Shown: positions 16,868 to 25,328 of the stretch, one piece after another
Layout: each line of letters begins with the position of its first letter
How positions within the stretch are numbered: position 1 is the first letter of the stretch
Assembly: GCA_018434945.1 (NCBI GenBank)
Contig: JAHDOI010000029.1
Coordinates: 1-64,000 of the forward strand
From: Selenomonadales bacterium
GTDB lineage: Bacteria > Bacillota > Negativicutes > Sporomusales > UBA7701
Reading direction: 5' to 3'
Length of the DNA stretch: 64,000 nucleotides
The notes under the pieces: model-generated
Database searches by the model: none
What the model was told of the DNA's origin: nothing
The model's input: the letters and a program-made list of their open reading frames with translations, nothing else
Position numbers and translations under genes: made by a program

Positions 16868-18067
16868 CTAGGACGCGGACGGGTTGTCGCGTTTGAACCA
16901 GCCGCCGGGAAGCAGCGCGGCGAGGGCGATGGTGGCCGCCGGCAGGAAGGAGATGACGGTGAAGACGCTGGGGACGCCGAAATGGTCGGCTACATAGCCT
17001 AACACCGTAACGCCGATGCCGCCGAGGCCGATGCTGAAACCGATCGTGAGGCCGGCTGCCATCGCCTCGTATCCTGGCATTATTTCCTGGGCGAGCACCA
17101 GCAGGGGCGAGAAGCTCGCGATGAGGGCAAAACCGGTCGTCGCCACAAGCACTACCGTCGTGAAGCCGCTGGTGAACTGGAACAGGGCGAGCAGCGGCCA
17201 GGTTACCAGCATCGAGCCGACGATGAGCGTCTTGCGGCCGAACCTGTCGCTGAGGGTGCCGCCGACAAAAGTGCCGAACACGCCGGCCACCAGGAAGGCT
17301 GACAGCAGATAGCCGGCATAGATGGCGCTGCCTCCCAGATAATTGACATAGTAAAGGGGGATGAAGGTGGTAAGTCCGACCTGGATGGTGGTGCGGACAA
17401 GGATAAACGCCAGGAGGACGGTGATCAGGAACACCGGCAGCGCGGCGGCGGTGCGGCTTTTTCTGCCGGCGGCCGCAGTCTGGGCCATAGGCGAGACGCG
17501 GGGCAGGTTAAGCCAGAGGAGGGCGGCGGTTATGCCGGCCGGCAGGAGAAACCACGGGGTATTGGCCATCGTTCCCGGCAAGGTGAGCAGCAAACCCATG
17601 CAGATCGTTCCCAGGGCGATGCCGAGGTTGCCGCCGACGGAGAATACCGCCATGCTCTGGCCGCGCCGGCTGCTGGCGCTGACGAAATGGGCGCTTTTCG
17701 ACCCTTGGGGGTGGAAAGCCGCGACCCCCAGGCCGGTAACGACGACGATGGCCAGCAGAGATGCGTAGGAACTGACGAGACCGGTGGCGGCGATGCCGAT
17801 GCCCGAAATGAGCACACCCGCCGGGATCAGCCACGGCAGGGAAAGGCGGTCCGCCACATAGCCGAAGGCGGGTTGGATTACCGACGATGTGATATTCTGG
17901 GCCAGCACGATCATACCTACCTGGGCATACGTCAGGTCGAAAGCGTTCTTGAGAAAGGGCAGCAGCACGGGCAGCGCCCCCTGGCTGAGGTCGGTGACGG
18001 CGTGGCTGATGGCAAGGAGAATCAACGGCAGAGTCAGGACGGGTTCTTTGGCAGTTTGTTCGGACAT
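16868..18067 (-). CDS. MFS transporter, fosmidomycin-resistance (Fsr)-like
   Basis: A 399-residue major facilitator protein with about 12 membrane helices. The N-terminal SHAVTDLSQGALPVLLPFL and GLGVAAFHPQGSKSAHF patterns are characteristic of Fsr-type drug/sugar exporters. ATG 18067 has AGGAG upstream. It is monocistronic, ending at the bidirectional terminator shared with the channel gene. The substrate cannot be stated; the family name reflects an E. coli member exporting fosmidomycin. Confidence 0.85.
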   Translation of the reverse strand: MSEQTAKEPVLTLPLILLAISHAVTDLSQGALPVLLPFLKNAFDLTYAQVGMIVLAQNITSSVIQPAFGYVADRLSLPWLIPAGVLISGIGIAATGLVSSYASLLAIVVVTGLGVAAFHPQGSKSAHFVSASSRRGQSMAVFSVGGNLGIALGTICMGLLLTLPGTMANTPWFLLPAGITAALLWLNLPRVSPMAQTAAAGRKSRTAAALPVFLITVLLAFILVRTTIQVGLTTFIPLYYVNYLGGSAIYAGYLLSAFLVAGVFGTFVGGTLSDRFGRKTLIVGSMLVTWPLLALFQFTSGFTTVVLVATTGFALIASFSPLLVLAQEIMPGYEAMAAGLTIGFSIGLGGIGVTVLGYVADHFGVPSVFTVISFLPAATIALAALLPGGWFKRDNPSAS

Positions 18068-18149
18068 TTGTTCAACTCCTTATGGCGTACAGTAATAATA
18101 TACTACAGCGGACAAGCGCTTGCCAGCGCCGGGAACTAGAAAAAAGGTG

Positions 18150-18178
18150 TTGAAATTATCTGTAAATTCTGTTAAAAT
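18150..18178 (+). promoter_or_regulatory. Sigma-70-type promoter of the micropeptide gene
   Basis: TTGAAA at 18150-18155 and TAAAAT at 18173-18178 with a 17-base spacer. Confidence 0.65.
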
Positions 18179-18211
18179 ACAATTGCTAATCATGGAAAAG
18201 GTGGTGGAAGC

Positions 18212-18307
18212 ATGAAAGCGACATTCGGCGATATCGGCAGACTGTTGATGCAGAGTATCGGCACCGCTTTGATCCTGTCGCTGCTTTTCTGGACCGCCGT
18301 GCCGTGA
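18212..18307 (+). CDS. Single-pass membrane micropeptide, 31 aa
   Basis: A short gene with complete signals: promoter at 18150-18178, AAAGGTGG ribosome site before ATG 18212, stop TGA 18305-18307 and a terminator at 18324-18348. The peptide has an amphipathic charged N-terminus (MKATFGDIGRLLMQ) followed by one hydrophobic helix (IGTALILSLLFWTAV) and ends right after it, like many regulatory small membrane proteins. I do not recognise a family. The compact, self-contained unit argues that it is real; function unknown. Confidence 0.65.
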   Translation: MKATFGDIGRLLMQSIGTALILSLLFWTAVP

Positions 18308-18323
18308 CGACTTGACGAATATG

Positions 18324-18348
18324 AGCCGCGCCTTTGAGCGCGGCTTTT
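18324..18348 (+). terminator. Terminator of the micropeptide unit
   Basis: AGCCGCGC (18324-18331) pairs with GCGCGGCT (18338-18345) and is followed by a short T run. Confidence 0.75.
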
Positions 18349-18351
18349 ATG

Positions 18352-18380
18352 TTGCCTGCGACGCTGCCGGATGCTATAAT
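18352..18380 (+). promoter_or_regulatory. Sigma-70-type promoter of the zinc-ribbon gene
   Basis: TTGCCT at 18352-18357 and TATAAT at 18375-18380 with a 17-base spacer, immediately after the preceding terminator. Confidence 0.7.
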
Positions 18381-18420
18381 CGAAGAGGATATTTGGCCGC
18401 ACATGAGGGGGAGACATCGT

Positions 18421-18807
18421 ATGTGGATGACCATCAGCATGCTTATTGCCGCCTTTGCCGCTTACTGGGTGTTCAACGACTCGCGCCGTCTCGGCCACGA
18501 AACGGGAACATCCCTGATGTGGGCGCTGGGTACCTTTGCTTTTATGATCCTCTTCCTCCCGCTCTACCTAGTGTTCGGCCGCAAGCCCAAGGCCGTGAAG
18601 CGTCCCGCCGAGGTTATCGACATCGACGCCGTGCCTGTAGAGGAGACGATGCACTGCCCGATGTGCGGCGGACGGGTCAAGGAAGAATTCAAAAACTGTC
18701 CGTACTGCGGATATACGTTGAAACCGAAGTGCGAAAAATGCGGCCAGGAACTCAGAAGGGACTGGAAGACCTGCCCCTACTGCGAGACGCCGGCCGTGCC
18801 CAAGTAA
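18421..18807 (+). CDS. Membrane-anchored double zinc-ribbon protein
   Basis: A 128-residue protein with two N-terminal membrane segments (about residues 3-16 and 29-48) and a cytoplasmic tail with four CxxC knuckles (CPMC, CPYC, CEKC, CPYC), i.e. two zinc ribbons. ATG 18421 has GAGGGGGAG upstream; a longer in-frame version would begin before the promoter's likely transcript start. Such proteins are common in Firmicutes with no assigned function. A tRNA-Arg promoter follows directly. Confidence 0.8.
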   Translation: MWMTISMLIAAFAAYWVFNDSRRLGHETGTSLMWALGTFAFMILFLPLYLVFGRKPKAVKRPAEVIDIDAVPVEETMHCPMCGGRVKEEFKNCPYCGYTLKPKCEKCGQELRRDWKTCPYCETPAVPK

Positions 18808-18836
18808 AACTTGACAAAAAAACTTGTCCCGATTCA

Positions 18837-18866
18837 TTAGACATAGGGCTGGCGGTGTGTTATAAT
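18837..18866 (+). promoter_or_regulatory. Promoter of tRNA-Arg(CCG)
   Basis: TTAGAC (18837-18842), an 18-base spacer and TATAAT (18861-18866) lie 24 bases before the tRNA. Confidence 0.6.
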
Positions 18867-18890
18867 ACTATCTGTCGCACAACGATAAAC

Positions 18891-18965
<75 letters not shown>

Positions 18966-19019
18966 GAAATGACACTAAATTGCATGCCTGACGGCGTGCT
19001 TTTTTTATAGGGGTCTGAT

Positions 19020-20378
19020 ATGGAAATAAATGCCTGGGGGAAACTGGTCGGCCTGGTTGAGAAACGGCGCTGGCTGATCATGGTACCGCTTGCGTGCGCC
19101 TTTATCTTTTCTCACTTTCACCGCTTCGCCATGGGGGTGGTAGCGGAGGACGTGTCGCGCGATTTCGGGCTTACGCATGCCGCCGAACTGGGTCTGCTGT
19201 CCTCGATTTACTTTTATACATACGCCGTGCTCCAGGTGCCGGCCGGCGTGGCCGCAGATACCTGGGGCCCGCGCCGCACAATCGTCGCCGCCCTGCTGGT
19301 GACCGCCGCCGGCACCGTGATGTTCGGCTTGGCGCCCAGCCTGGCGTGGCTGTTCGCGGGCCGCTTCCTCACCGCCGCCGGTGTGGCGTTCATCTACATA
19401 AATATCGTCAAAATCTACGCCACCTGGTTTCGCAGCCGGGAATTCGGCATGATGTGCGGGCTGTCGTCCTTCATCGGCAACCTCGGGTTCGCCCTTGCGG
19501 CCGCGCCGCTGGCGCTGATGGTTGAAAATGCCGGCTGGCGGGCATCATTCTCAATAATAGCGGTTATTACCCTTATAGTGGCCGCCTACTGTTGGCTGAC
19601 GGTGCGCGACCGCCCGAAGGCCCTTGGCTGGCCGTCGATCGAAGAGATCGAGACAGCCGAGGGGATACCGCTGGCTGCCGGCGCCGGCGAAAAAAGCAAA
19701 ATCGGGGAGAGCCTCCGCACCGTCGCCGCCAACTGGTACACCTGGCCGCCCTTCGTCGCAGGGACGGCTGCGTACGGCGTTTTCACCACCTTCGCCGGTA
19801 TCTGGGGCGTGCCTTACCTCATGCAGATCCATGGCCTGTCGCGGGTCGAAGCGGCAAATCACATGGTCGCGGTTTCGGTCGGCTATATGGTCACGGGACC
19901 GATAGTGGGGTATCTGTCCGACCGCTTCTGCTCGCGCCGCTGGCCTTTCGCCCTTAATTTGATGCTTTTCCTGGGCGTCTGGGTCCTGTTTACTGTCTGG
20001 GACGGTGGCAAGCCGCCGGCTGCCGCTCTCTATCCCCTGTGCGTCATCCTGGGGGTAGGCGGGGCGGGGATGACCCTGACCATGGCGTGTGCCAAGGAAG
20101 TCAATCCGCCTCATATGACCGGCATCGCCACCGGGCTTGTCAACGCCGGCCCCTTCCTGGGAGCGGCGCTTGTCCAGCCGTTGTTCGGCCTGGTGCTTGA
20201 TTTCGGCTGGCAGGGCGCTTACCAGCAGGGGGTAAAGGTATATCCCCTGGAAGCTTTCCAGCTTGCGTTCTGGCTGTGCGCCGGCCTGCTCGCCTTGGCG
20301 ACGGCGGCGGCCTTCCTCGTCAAAGAGACCGGCTGCGTCAACATCGCCCGCAAATTGATCACCAGCCGCGAGTCATAA
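19020..20378 (+). CDS. MFS transporter
   Basis: A 452-residue major facilitator protein with about 12 membrane helices. The first loop signature is visible (GVAADTWGPRRTIV), and the N-terminus has FSHFHRFAMGVVAEDVSRDFGL, similar to anion or organic acid permeases of the ACS/OPA-like branches. Start ATG 19020 has only a weak AGGGG upstream, 55 bases after tRNA-Arg. The next gene follows after 34 bases with its own ribosome site and may be cotranscribed. Substrate unknown. Confidence 0.85.
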   Translation: MEINAWGKLVGLVEKRRWLIMVPLACAFIFSHFHRFAMGVVAEDVSRDFGLTHAAELGLLSSIYFYTYAVLQVPAGVAADTWGPRRTIVAALLVTAAGTVMFGLAPSLAWLFAGRFLTAAGVAFIYINIVKIYATWFRSREFGMMCGLSSFIGNLGFALAAAPLALMVENAGWRASFSIIAVITLIVAAYCWLTVRDRPKALGWPSIEEIETAEGIPLAAGAGEKSKIGESLRTVAANWYTWPPFVAGTAAYGVFTTFAGIWGVPYLMQIHGLSRVEAANHMVAVSVGYMVTGPIVGYLSDRFCSRRWPFALNLMLFLGVWVLFTVWDGGKPPAAALYPLCVILGVGGAGMTLTMACAKEVNPPHMTGIATGLVNAGPFLGAALVQPLFGLVLDFGWQGAYQQGVKVYPLEAFQLAFWLCAGLLALATAAAFLVKETGCVNIARKLITSRES

Positions 20379-20412
20379 TGCCAGGGAAATATTTTCAAGA
20401 AGGTGATTTTGG

Positions 20413-20838
20413 ATGATTATCGCCGTAGTTGACGGAATGGGCGGAGGCCTGGGGGCGCAGCTTATAACCCAGTTGACGGCCCATCTCGGGAATAAGGCCG
20501 AGGTCATAGCCCTCGGGACCAATGCCCTTGCCACCAGTAACATGGTGCGCGCCGGCGCCGCCCGCGGCGCCACCGGCGAAAACGCTGTCGTGGTATCGCT
20601 GCCGAAGGCGGCTATTGTCGCCGGCCCGATCGGCATCGTCATCGCCAACGCCATGATGGGCGAGATAACGCCGCGGATTGCCGAGACCGTCGCCGGCTGC
20701 GACGCCCGCAAGGTGCTGCTGCCGGTGAACCAGAGCCATTTCGAAATCGTCGGTCTCGAAAGCCGCCCGTTGGGGGCCGTCATCAAGGACGCCGTCAACA
20801 GGATCGCCGTGCTGGTCCGCGAGCAGGAAGGCGTATGA
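20413..20838 (+). CDS. DUF3842 family protein
   Basis: A 141-residue protein beginning IIAVVDGMGGGLG, a glycine-rich nucleotide-binding-like loop, with ALGTNALATSNMVRAGA and GPIGIVIANAMMGEITP; this is the pattern of the DUF3842 family found in anaerobic Firmicutes. The fold is probably Rossmann-like; no function is known. AAGGTGAT precedes the ATG. The thioesterase gene begins one base after its stop, so the two are likely cotranscribed. Confidence 0.85.
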   Translation: MIIAVVDGMGGGLGAQLITQLTAHLGNKAEVIALGTNALATSNMVRAGAARGATGENAVVVSLPKAAIVAGPIGIVIANAMMGEITPRIAETVAGCDARKVLLPVNQSHFEIVGLESRPLGAVIKDAVNRIAVLVREQEGV

Positions 20839-20839
20839 G

Positions 20840-21256
20840 ATGGTTACGATCAAAGACCGGGTAAGGTTTGTCGAAACGGACATGATGGGAGTCGTCCATC
20901 ACGCCAACTATTTCCGCTGGTTTGAGATGGGGCGGGTGGAGTACCTAAAGCAAGCGGGGGTATATCTTCTGGAGCTCATGGCTGAGGGCATCCTCTTCCC
21001 GATCACCGACGTCAGCTGTTCATACAGGGCTTCGGCCCGGTTCGACGACTGCCTGGCGATCGAGACGACCATGGAGGAGCTCTCGAAGGTGAAAATGGTG
21101 TTCACCTATCGGGTCGTGCGCGATACGGACGGCTTGCTGCTCGCCACCGGGCGAACCCAAAACGCCTTTACCGACGAAGCCGGTAAGATCATCCGCCTGC
21201 CTGCGGCCTACTACGACCGCCTGCAAGCGATGTTCGCCGCGGAGGCAAAACAGTAG
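20840..21256 (+). CDS. Acyl-CoA thioesterase (YbgC/4-hydroxybenzoyl-CoA thioesterase family)
   Basis: A 138-residue hot-dog-fold thioesterase. The catalytic signature is FVETDMMGVVHHANYFRWFE, with the aspartate and the HHxNY motif characteristic of the YbgC/FadM group. It would hydrolyse short or medium acyl-CoA in the cytoplasm. It precedes murI, as the related ysmA gene precedes racE in B. subtilis. A GC-rich hairpin without U-run (21257-21276) follows. Confidence 0.9.
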   Translation: MVTIKDRVRFVETDMMGVVHHANYFRWFEMGRVEYLKQAGVYLLELMAEGILFPITDVSCSYRASARFDDCLAIETTMEELSKVKMVFTYRVVRDTDGLLLATGRTQNAFTDEAGKIIRLPAAYYDRLQAMFAAEAKQ

Positions 21257-21347
21257 CCGCCGGCTTTACGGCGGCATCGCGCCGCGTGGCTGAAACCGCA
21301 TAAGATAAATGGCGCCCGGCCGATAATAACCTGGAGGAGGTGGCGCC

Positions 21348-22160
21348 ATGAACGATGAAGCTGCCATTGGAGTGTTCGACTCCGGCATCGGCGGCCTGAC
21401 GGTAATCAAAGAATTAACCTGGCTTATGCCTGCGGAGAACTACATCTATTTCGGCGACACCGCCAGGGCGCCCTATGGTTCGCGGCCGCCGGCCCAGATC
21501 CTGGGCTTCATGCATCAAATCCTCGGCTTCTTCGCCGACCGGCGGGTGAAGATGGCCGTGTTCGCATGCAACACCATGACGGCTCTCGGCCTGGAGGAAG
21601 CCCGCTGCCACTATCCCTTCCCGCTGGTGGGGATGAACACCGGCGCACGGGTGGCGGTCAGGACGACCCGCAACAAACATATCGGCGTAATCGCCACCCA
21701 GGCCACCGTCGCCAGCGGCAAACACGGCAAAGCGATGAAGGCCCTCGACCCCGATGTTACGGTATATCCCCAGGCGTGCCCCAAGTTCGTGCCGTGCATC
21801 GAGCAGGGTGTGCTTGACGGCGGCCCGATCGAGGAAGCCGCGCTGGAATACCTGGCGCCGCTTAAGGAAGAGCAGGTCGACACCCTCATCCTCGGCTGCA
21901 CCCACTACCCGTTTATCAGTCCGCTCATTCGCCGGGTCATGGGTCCGGGGGTAGAACTCGTCGATCCGGCCTGCGAGACGGCGATGGATGCCCGTCGTTG
22001 TCTCACCAAACGTGACTCCTTGGCCGGCCCCGGCCGCGGCTCCGTACGTCTGTGCTTTTCCGGCGGGCTCGACAGGGCCGAGCGGTTGGCGGCAACCATC
22101 ATCGGCGACCGGCTGGCGGAGTTCGAATATGTCAATTTGCAGGATTACGCCCATCCCTGA
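21348..22160 (+). CDS. murI: Glutamate racemase
   Basis: Interconverts L- and D-glutamate for peptidoglycan synthesis, without cofactor. The 270-aa protein shows GVFDSGIGGLTV, YFGDTARAPYG, the first catalytic cysteine in FACNTMTAL and the second in LGCTHYPF. A strong GGAGGAGG precedes ATG 21348. The neighbours (thioesterase upstream; rph-rdgB-phosphodiesterase 6 kb downstream) match the B. subtilis racE neighbourhood apart from the intervening genes. Confidence 0.96.
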   Translation: MNDEAAIGVFDSGIGGLTVIKELTWLMPAENYIYFGDTARAPYGSRPPAQILGFMHQILGFFADRRVKMAVFACNTMTALGLEEARCHYPFPLVGMNTGARVAVRTTRNKHIGVIATQATVASGKHGKAMKALDPDVTVYPQACPKFVPCIEQGVLDGGPIEEAALEYLAPLKEEQVDTLILGCTHYPFISPLIRRVMGPGVELVDPACETAMDARRCLTKRDSLAGPGRGSVRLCFSGGLDRAERLAATIIGDRLAEFEYVNLQDYAHP

Positions 22161-22193
22161 CGTATATCCTGTGGTAAGAGAGGAAGATGATAG

Positions 22194-22730
22194 GTGGAAT
22201 TATTGCTGTTTTTTGCAGTGGCGGCCGCGGCGCTGGCGGTCGCGGTATGGCTTTTCATCGCCCGCCAGGGCGATGCCGAGTTCGAGTTTCTCGTCGACCA
22301 GCGCACCGACTTCAAACTTGAGGAGCTGAGCGGCAACCGGGCCGTTTTTTCCTGTGTCGTGCCGTTCGTCAACAAAGGCACGCAGGACGGCACGATTATG
22401 GACTGTTTTACCCGCCATCTGCTGCCCCAGGAACAGTTTGACGCTGTCGAAGCCTTCTCGCGGCTTGAACTGGAGTCGCGCCGGCGCAGCGACGGCTATT
22501 TCGAAGCGCTTATCGTTCCCAAAACCGACGGCAACGCGGTAATCGTCACCGTAGCTTTCGCCGCCAAGCAGGGCGACATCCGGCAGGCTCTCACCGGCAT
22601 GGTTGATATGCCTGTAGAGATTTACTTTCAGGTCGTCGCCCGCGGCAAATGGTACGTAGACAAGCAGCGCATCGTAATGATGGCCGATGAAGTGGCCGCA
22701 GCGCTCAAACCGGCCTTGGCCGGGGCATAG
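22194..22730 (+). CDS. Hypothetical protein with N-terminal membrane anchor, 178 aa
   Basis: Not recognised. One N-terminal transmembrane helix (about residues 2-22) is followed by a soluble domain with many beta-prone stretches (FSCVVPFVNKGTQDGTI, VIVTVAFAAKQGD, EIYFQVVARGKWYVD). No signal peptidase motif is clear, so it may be anchored with the domain facing out. Start GTG 22194 has GAGAGGAAG upstream. It ends 12 bases before the CofE-like gene and is probably in the same transcript. Confidence 0.72.
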   Translation: MELLLFFAVAAAALAVAVWLFIARQGDAEFEFLVDQRTDFKLEELSGNRAVFSCVVPFVNKGTQDGTIMDCFTRHLLPQEQFDAVEAFSRLELESRRRSDGYFEALIVPKTDGNAVIVTVAFAAKQGDIRQALTGMVDMPVEIYFQVVARGKWYVDKQRIVMMADEVAAALKPALAGA

Positions 22731-22742
22731 GAGGGACAAGCC

Positions 22743-23408
22743 ATGGCAATTGTAGAACTGGTGCCCGTCAAGACCCGCATCCTCACCCCCCAGGACAATA
22801 TCGTCGAAGCAATCGCCGCCTACGCGGGCGATAATATCGGTCCCGACGACGTCGTTTCCGTGGCCGAGAGCGTCGTGGCCATAACCCAGGGCCGCATCGT
22901 CAGGCCGGAGGATATGGACCCCTGCTTCCTGGCCAGGATAATCTGCCGCCTTGTGCCCCAGAAAGGCAGCCTGTCGAGCGCCTATGGCATGCAGGCCGCG
23001 ATGGACGCCGAAGGCAAGTGGCGGGTAACGTTCGCCATGATAATGGGCATACTGGCCAAGCTCGTCGGCCGGAACGGCGTCTTCTACGAACTGGCAGGCG
23101 AGCAGGCCGCCCTCATCGACGATGTCACCGGCACAATGCCGCCATTCGACAAGCACATCGTTTACGGCCCGGACAACCCCAACGGCGTTGCCGAGGCCAT
23201 AAAGGCGCGGTTCGGCTGCCACGGGGCGGCTGTGGCCGATGTCAACGACCTCAAAATGGCTGCAATCCTCGGCGTGACCGCCGGCCTGAACCCGGCCGAC
23301 CTTGCCCAGATCCTCATCGACAACCCTTTCGGCAACGCCAGCCAAAGGACGCCGATCGTGGTAATTAAAAATTATGCCCAAGCCGCCCGCGAGCTTGCGG
23401 CCGGGTAA
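22743..23408 (+). CDS. F420-0:gamma-glutamyl ligase (CofE)-like protein
   Basis: A 221-residue member of the CofE-like family, whose founder adds glutamate to coenzyme F420-0. Typical features are the N-terminal LVPVKTRIL, GDDVVSVAESVVAITQGR and the C-terminal LGVTAGLNPADLA. GGAGGG precedes ATG 22743. No F420 genes are evident, and many anaerobic Firmicutes without F420 carry such homologues, so the amide acceptor is unknown. The first repeat copy begins 9 bases after its stop. Confidence 0.82.
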   Translation: MAIVELVPVKTRILTPQDNIVEAIAAYAGDNIGPDDVVSVAESVVAITQGRIVRPEDMDPCFLARIICRLVPQKGSLSSAYGMQAAMDAEGKWRVTFAMIMGILAKLVGRNGVFYELAGEQAALIDDVTGTMPPFDKHIVYGPDNPNGVAEAIKARFGCHGAAVADVNDLKMAAILGVTAGLNPADLAQILIDNPFGNASQRTPIVVIKNYAQAARELAAG

Positions 23409-23416
23409 TTAGGCGC

Positions 23417-23533
23417 CCGTTGATAAGCGCCCGTCTGCGGCGTTGCTCCTCAGAGCGCTTGCTAGCGTACGCCCATAGTACGCGTCGCGGCGCGCTCTTC
23501 CGGTGCGCCTTGCATCTGGGCGCTTCTGAACGG
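23417..23533. repeat. Palindromic interspersed repeat, copy A
   Basis: A 117-base element opening with CCGTTGATAAG and closing with CTTCTGAACGG, near-inverted ends. Its interior is nearly identical to copy B (CTGCGGCGTTGCTCCTCAGA near the left, GGTGCGCCTTGCATCTGGG near the right). Short frames inside it are not genes. See copies at 25328 and 55046. Confidence 0.85.
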
Positions 23534-23568
23534 TCGCTGCGCGTTTCATAAGAATTGGGGATACGAAG

Positions 23569-24543
23569 ATGGATAAGATTGGCATTACCACCACCATACC
23601 GGCGGAGATCGTCTTCGCTGCCGGGCATACGCCGGTGGACCTCAACAACATCCTCATCAGCAACCCCGAAGCCGTCCGGTTGACCGAAGCCGCCGAGGAG
23701 GCCGGCTACCCCCGCAATATCTGCGGCTGGATCAAGGGGCTGTATTCCGTCGTCATCCAGGGCGACATCGACACGGTCATCGCCGTCACTCAGGGGGACT
23801 GCAGCAACACCCATGCACTGATGGAGACCTACGAGTTGGCCGGCGTCAGAACTATCCCGTTCGCCTACCCTTTCGACCGCGACTACGATCTGCTGAAGCT
23901 GCAGATGGAGAAGCTTACGGCCAGTCTCGGAACGGACTGGGACGCGGTCAACGCCGTCAAACGCCGCCTGGACGGCGTCAGGGCCAAGGTGGCCGAGATC
24001 GACCGGCTCACCTGGCAGGAGGGGACGGTCAGCGGCTGGCACAACCATCTCTACCAGGTGAGCTGCAGCGACTTCAACGGCGACGTCGACGTGTTCGAAC
24101 AGGAGATCGACGCGTTCCTGGCCGACGCCCAAAACGCCGCCGAATACGCCGAGGACGTACGTCTCGGCTTTATCGGCGTGCCGCCCATCCTGACCGATCT
24201 TTACGACTATGTCGAGAAGATGGGGGCGAGGATCGTTTTCAACGAGGTGCAGCGCCAGTTCGCCATGCCTTTTGACACCGACGACATCGTCGAGCAGTAC
24301 CGACTCTATACATACCCCTATGGCGTATTCGGACGCATCGAGGACATTCGGCGGGAGATCGAGCGCCGCAATATTGACGGTATTATCCATTATGTGCAGA
24401 GTTTTTGCTTCCGTCAGATCGAAGACATGATTTTCCGTGAGAAGCTGGACGTGCCCATCCTCACGATTGAGGGCGACAAGCCGAGCAAGGTGGACGCCCG
24501 TACCCGCCTGCGGCTCGACAGTTTCCTGGAAATGTTGAGGTGA
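23569..24543 (+). CDS. 2-hydroxyacyl-CoA dehydratase-like protein (HgdB/D-component family)
   Basis: A 324-residue protein of the family of HgdB, BcrB/C and the double-cubane-cluster proteins, which perform ATP-driven low-potential reductions with an Fe-S cluster. Cysteines at 52 (NICGW), 78 (QGDCSN), 166 (QVSCSD) and 280 (QSFCFRQ) fall where the family binds its cluster. The activase gene follows at once. Only one D-component-like gene is present rather than the alpha/beta pair of classic dehydratases, so the active form may be a homodimer. Start ATG 23569 has GGGGA upstream. The two genes are bracketed by direct repeat copies. Confidence 0.82.
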   Translation: MDKIGITTTIPAEIVFAAGHTPVDLNNILISNPEAVRLTEAAEEAGYPRNICGWIKGLYSVVIQGDIDTVIAVTQGDCSNTHALMETYELAGVRTIPFAYPFDRDYDLLKLQMEKLTASLGTDWDAVNAVKRRLDGVRAKVAEIDRLTWQEGTVSGWHNHLYQVSCSDFNGDVDVFEQEIDAFLADAQNAAEYAEDVRLGFIGVPPILTDLYDYVEKMGARIVFNEVQRQFAMPFDTDDIVEQYRLYTYPYGVFGRIEDIRREIERRNIDGIIHYVQSFCFRQIEDMIFREKLDVPILTIEGDKPSKVDARTRLRLDSFLEMLR

Positions 24544-24548
24544 GGCCG

Positions 24549-25328
24549 ATGTTGTGCGGAATCGATCTCGGCAGCCGCAGCGTCAAGATCGTGCTGATGG
24601 CTAACGGACGCATTGTGACTGAGAAAGTGCTTGAGACTGTCGAATTCTACCGCGACTACGGCCGACGCCAAAATGGGGAGATGGCGGTCGACTTCGCGGC
24701 CCTCGGCCTTGGGGAGAGCGAGGCGGTGGTGGCCACCGGCTACGGACGCAACACGCTGGCCATCGCCGGCGCGACCGTCATCCCCGAGCTTAAGGCCCAC
24801 GCCATCGGCGCCGTATGGCAGACGGGGCTGACCGATTTCACCCTTCTGGACCTCGGCGGCCAGGACAGCAAGGTCATCAAGGTGCGCCGGGGAAAGATGG
24901 TCGACTTTCAGACAAACGACAAGTGCGCCGCCAGCACGGGGCGTTATCTGGAGAACATGGCCGCGGTGCTGGGGATAAGCCTGGAAGAACTCAGCCGCCA
25001 CAGTGAAAATCCCGTCGAACTCAGCGCCACTTGTGCGATTTTCGGCGAATCGGAGCTCATTGGCCGCATCGTCGAGGGCTACACCGTGTCAGAACTGGCG
25101 GCCGGGGTCAACTATACCATCTTCAAACGGGTGCGGCCGATGCTGGCCGCCCTCGCCGGCGTGGGCGAAACCGTCGTTTTCACCGGCGGAGTGGCCATCG
25201 GCGGAGCTTTGCCGCGGATCATCGAACAGGAGATGGGCGTGAAGGTTGTCGTGCCCGAGAGGCCGCAGCTGAACGGGGCGATCGGCTGCGCCGTGCATGC
25301 TCTAAGTCTTGTGGTGAAAAAAGAGTAG
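24549..25328 (+). CDS. Acyl-CoA dehydratase activase (HgdC/BadF family ATPase)
   Basis: ATP-dependent electron donor for the preceding protein, 259 aa, ASKHA fold. Visible are GIDLGSRSVKIVL, TGYGRNTL, LDLGGQDSKVIK, and the two cysteines expected to bridge a [4Fe-4S] cluster between subunits, in NDKCAASTGRYLE and SATCAIFGESE. ATG 24549 is eight bases from GAGG; the frame also has a GTG at 24540. The stop abuts repeat copy B. The pairing indicates a functional ATP-driven reductase module. Confidence 0.9.
   Translation: MLCGIDLGSRSVKIVLMANGRIVTEKVLETVEFYRDYGRRQNGEMAVDFAALGLGESEAVVATGYGRNTLAIAGATVIPELKAHAIGAVWQTGLTDFTLLDLGGQDSKVIKVRRGKMVDFQTNDKCAASTGRYLENMAAVLGISLEELSRHSENPVELSATCAIFGESELIGRIVEGYTVSELAAGVNYTIFKRVRPMLAALAGVGETVVFTGGVAIGGALPRIIEQEMGVKVVVPERPQLNGAIGCAVHALSLVVKKE

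Noticed and set aside
23365-24390. A long minus-strand frame running through repeat copy A and the dehydratase-like gene
   Set aside because: It is antisense to a gene with conserved cysteines and reads through the repeat; no ribosome site or family motif.
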